This document shows, piece after piece, positions 62,141 through 64,000 of a stretch of DNA of 64,000 nt. Below the pieces are notes generated by a model. It did no database searches. It saw only the letters and a list, made by a program, of their open reading frames with translations, and was not told the origin of the DNA. A program made the translations under genes and the position numbers. Each line of letters starts with the position of its first letter. Within the stretch, counting starts at the first letter, position 1. The DNA is from Pseudomonas purpurea (GTDB lineage Bacteria; Pseudomonadota; Gammaproteobacteria; Pseudomonadales; Pseudomonadaceae). The DNA is taken from the NCBI RefSeq assembly GCF_039908635.1, contig NZ_CP150918.1:4604001-4668000 (forward strand), written 5' to 3'.

Positions 62141-62175
62141 CATAAAAAAAGGCGCGAGTTCAATACTCGCGCCTT
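62141..62175 (-). terminator. Terminator of secD-secF
   Basis: AAGGCGCGAGT and ACTCGCGCCTT pair around a five-base loop; T7 follows on the minus strand. It lies 27 bases after secF. Confidence 0.9.
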
Positions 62176-62202
62176 CTGGTTATAACGAGAAGAGATAACG
62201 CC

Positions 62203-63117
62203 TTAAGGACGGTCGTCCACTTCCTTCTCGGTATTGGCCGGAGGAATCAGGTCCTCGCTGCTCAGGTTCAGCCAGATCAGCACCACGTTGGCGATGTAGA
62301 TCGACGAGTAAGTACCCGCCAATACACCGACAAACAGCGCGATGGAGAAGCCGAACAGGTTGTCGCCACCGAAGAACAGCAGAGCGGCAATCGCCAGCAA
62401 GGTGGAGATCGACGTCGCCATGGTCCGCAGCAGGGTTTGCGTGGTCGAGATGTTGATGTTCTCGATCAGGCTGGCCTTGCGCAGCACACGGAAGTTCTCA
62501 CGAACCCGGTCGAATACCACAATGGTGTCGTTGAGCGAGTAACCGATGATCGCCAGTACCGCCGCCAGCACCGTCAGGTCGAAGGTGATCTGGAAGAACG
62601 ACAGGATACCGATGGTCACGATCACGTCGTGGATCAGCGAAACAATCGCACCCACCGCGAACTTCCACTGAAAGCGGAAAGCCAGGTAGATCAGGATGCC
62701 GCCCAGCGCCATCAGCATGCCGAGGCCGCCCTGGTCGCGCAGCTCTTCACCCACCTGCGGCCCCACGAACTCGACGCGCTTGACCACGGCCGGGTTGTCG
62801 CCACCGACTTTCTGCAGGGCTTCAGCTACCTGATGACCCAGCTGCGGGTCTTCACCCGGCATGCGCACCAGCAGATCAGTAGTCGCACCGAAGCTCTGAA
62901 CGATTGCTTCGTGATAACCGGCATCCGCCAGTTGACCACGGACTTTCATGACGTCGGCCGGACGCTCGTAGGTCAGCTCGATGAGCGTACCGCCGGTGAA
63001 GTCCAGACCGTAGTTCATGCCCTTGTGGAAGCAGCTGAACAGCGCCAGAGCGGTAAGGAACAATGTGACGCCGAACGCAACGTTGCGAACGCCCATGAAG
63101 TTGATAGTACGTAACAT
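62203..63117 (-). CDS. secF: Protein translocase subunit SecF
   Basis: SecF works with SecD to drive late stages of protein export using the proton gradient. The 304-residue protein has six membrane helices and the SecF motifs GLDFTGGTLIELTYERP and VFDRVREN. Starts nine bases after secD. Confidence 0.96.
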   Translation of the reverse strand: MLRTINFMGVRNVAFGVTLFLTALALFSCFHKGMNYGLDFTGGTLIELTYERPADVMKVRGQLADAGYHEAIVQSFGATTDLLVRMPGEDPQLGHQVAEALQKVGGDNPAVVKRVEFVGPQVGEELRDQGGLGMLMALGGILIYLAFRFQWKFAVGAIVSLIHDVIVTIGILSFFQITFDLTVLAAVLAIIGYSLNDTIVVFDRVRENFRVLRKASLIENINISTTQTLLRTMATSISTLLAIAALLFFGGDNLFGFSIALFVGVLAGTYSSIYIANVVLIWLNLSSEDLIPPANTEKEVDDRP

Positions 63118-63126
63118 GGCAGCCCC

Positions 63127-64000
63127 TTAAATCCACAACTTCTTGAAGTCACGACCGCCGAAGATCAGGTTGACCATCGCGCGGGTCACCATGATGGCCG
63201 TGAACATCGAGGTAAAGATCCCGAGGGACATGGTCACTGCAAAGCCCTTGACCGGGCCGGTGCCCATGGCAAAGAGGATGCCGCCGACCAGCAACGTGGT
63301 CAGGTTGGCGTCGAGAATCGCAGTAAATGCCCGGCCGAAGCCTTCATTGATTGCCCGCTGCACCGTCATGCCGGCTGCGATCTCTTCACGTATCCGCGAG
63401 AAGATCAGTACGTTGGCGTCGACCGCCATCCCCATGGTCAACACGATACCGGCGATACCTGGCAAGGTCAGCGTGGCACCCAGCAAGGACATCAAGGCCA
63501 GCAGCAGCACCATGTTCACTGCCAGCGCAACTGTGGCAATGATGCCGAAGAAGCGGTAGATGGCGATGATGAACAGCGACACGAACAGCATGCCCCACAG
63601 CGACGCATCGACACCCTTGACAATGTTGTCGGCACCCAGGCTTGGGCCAATGGTGCGCTCTTCAGCAAAGTACATCGGCGCCGCCAGACCACCGGCACGC
63701 AGCAGCAAGGCCAGCTCCGAGGATTCGCCCTGACCGTTCAGGCCAGTAATGCGGAACTGAGCACCCAGCGGCGACTGAATGGTCGCCAGGCTGATGATCT
63801 TTTTCTCTTCCTTGAAGGTCTGGACCGGCACGTCTTTCTCGACGCCGTTGACCATTTGCTTGACGTAGGTGGTCACCGGGCGCTGCTCGATGAAGATCAC
63901 CGCCATGCTGCGACCCACGTTGCTGCGAGTCGCACGACTCATCAGCTCGCCACCGTGACCATCCAGACGAATGTTCACTTCCGGCGTACCGTGCTCACCG
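63127..64000 (-). CDS. secD: Protein translocase subunit SecD, C-terminal part
   Basis: The visible 290 or so residues cover the end of the periplasmic domain and the six-helix membrane domain (GIVLTMGMAVDANVLIFSRIREE, the conserved RND-type segment). The frame stays open to the right edge of the window, so the N-terminal half lies outside. An in-frame GTG at 63978 is internal. Confidence 0.95.
   Translation of the reverse strand, partial: GEHGTPEVNIRLDGHGGELMSRATRSNVGRSMAVIFIEQRPVTTYVKQMVNGVEKDVPVQTFKEEKKIISLATIQSPLGAQFRITGLNGQGESSELALLLRAGGLAAPMYFAEERTIGPSLGADNIVKGVDASLWGMLFVSLFIIAIYRFFGIIATVALAVNMVLLLALMSLLGATLTLPGIAGIVLTMGMAVDANVLIFSRIREEIAAGMTVQRAINEGFGRAFTAILDANLTTLLVGGILFAMGTGPVKGFAVTMSLGIFTSMFTAIMVTRAMVNLIFGGRDFKKLWI

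Overview
The window looks like chromosomal DNA of a fluorescent pseudomonad (Pseudomonas fluorescens group). Supporting signs are the high GC content, REP/REPIN elements of the types common in that group, the PQQ glucose dehydrogenase, and runs of core genes whose products and order fit Pseudomonas (guaB-guaA, iscR-iscS-iscU-iscA-hscB-hscA-fdx-iscX, ndk-rlmN-pilW-rodZ-ispG-hisS-yfgM-bamB-der, secD-secF). The assignment comes from reading the sequence; no search was run.

Layout. 1-3540: a three-gene operon for an isonitrile natural product (PvcA/IsnA-type isonitrile synthase, PvcB/IsnB-type Fe/2OG oxygenase, GT1 glycosyltransferase), with the gene content known for rhabduscin/byelyankacin-type compounds. 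3670-7716: OprB-type carbohydrate porin and membrane glucose dehydrogenase (gcd, interrupted by a one-base frameshift). 7717-8954: five tandem copies of a 252-bp unit, each holding a REPIN. 9038-10453: a structured leader in front of a DUF3077/DUF6124-type gene, then two overlapping orphan genes. 10577-12998: a Lon-type protease (also frameshifted by one base). 13244-18738: an AT-rich orphan, a chagasin-like lipoprotein, a YhhN/TMEM86-type membrane protein, cmoA-cmoB, tadA and a Tat-exported multicopper oxidase. 18987-27401: trehalose PTS locus (treR divergent from treB-treC-porin-EIIA/HPr/EI-degenerate EIIB). 27538-30597: a 1019-residue toxin-like protein. 30668-33811: guaA and guaB. 34040-36496: zinc-ribbon protein, TSUP permease and LysR regulator. 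36585-40904: xseA, an M23 peptidase, and leuA with a leader peptide. 41109-43036: omega-amidase and methionine-type aminotransferase. 43328-64000: housekeeping genes (der, bamB, yfgM, hisS, ispG, rodZ, pilW, rlmN, ndk, isc cluster, cysE, trmJ, suhB, a glycine-zipper protein, secF and partial secD).

How the parts work together. The tre locus is self-contained: outer-membrane porin, EIIBC permease, a fused EIIA-HPr-EI phosphorelay, a cytoplasmic trehalose-6-phosphate hydrolase and a GntR-type regulator with paired dyad operators. Hfq/Crc-type A-rich motifs sit in two of its leaders. The isc cluster carries two IscR-type sites upstream of iscR, and cysE lies next to it. The isonitrile operon, the trehalose locus and the large toxin would suit life in an insect, but that link is inference.

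Points most worth a second look: the isonitrile-glycoside operon; the perfectly spaced 252-bp REPIN array; the three-way-junction-like leader at 9101-9200; the toxin with an EreA/ChaN/Tiki-like domain and no immunity gene; a PTS EIIB-like protein lacking its phosphocysteine; a LysR gene that ends inside a REPIN; and two single-base homopolymer frameshifts that may be assembly errors.
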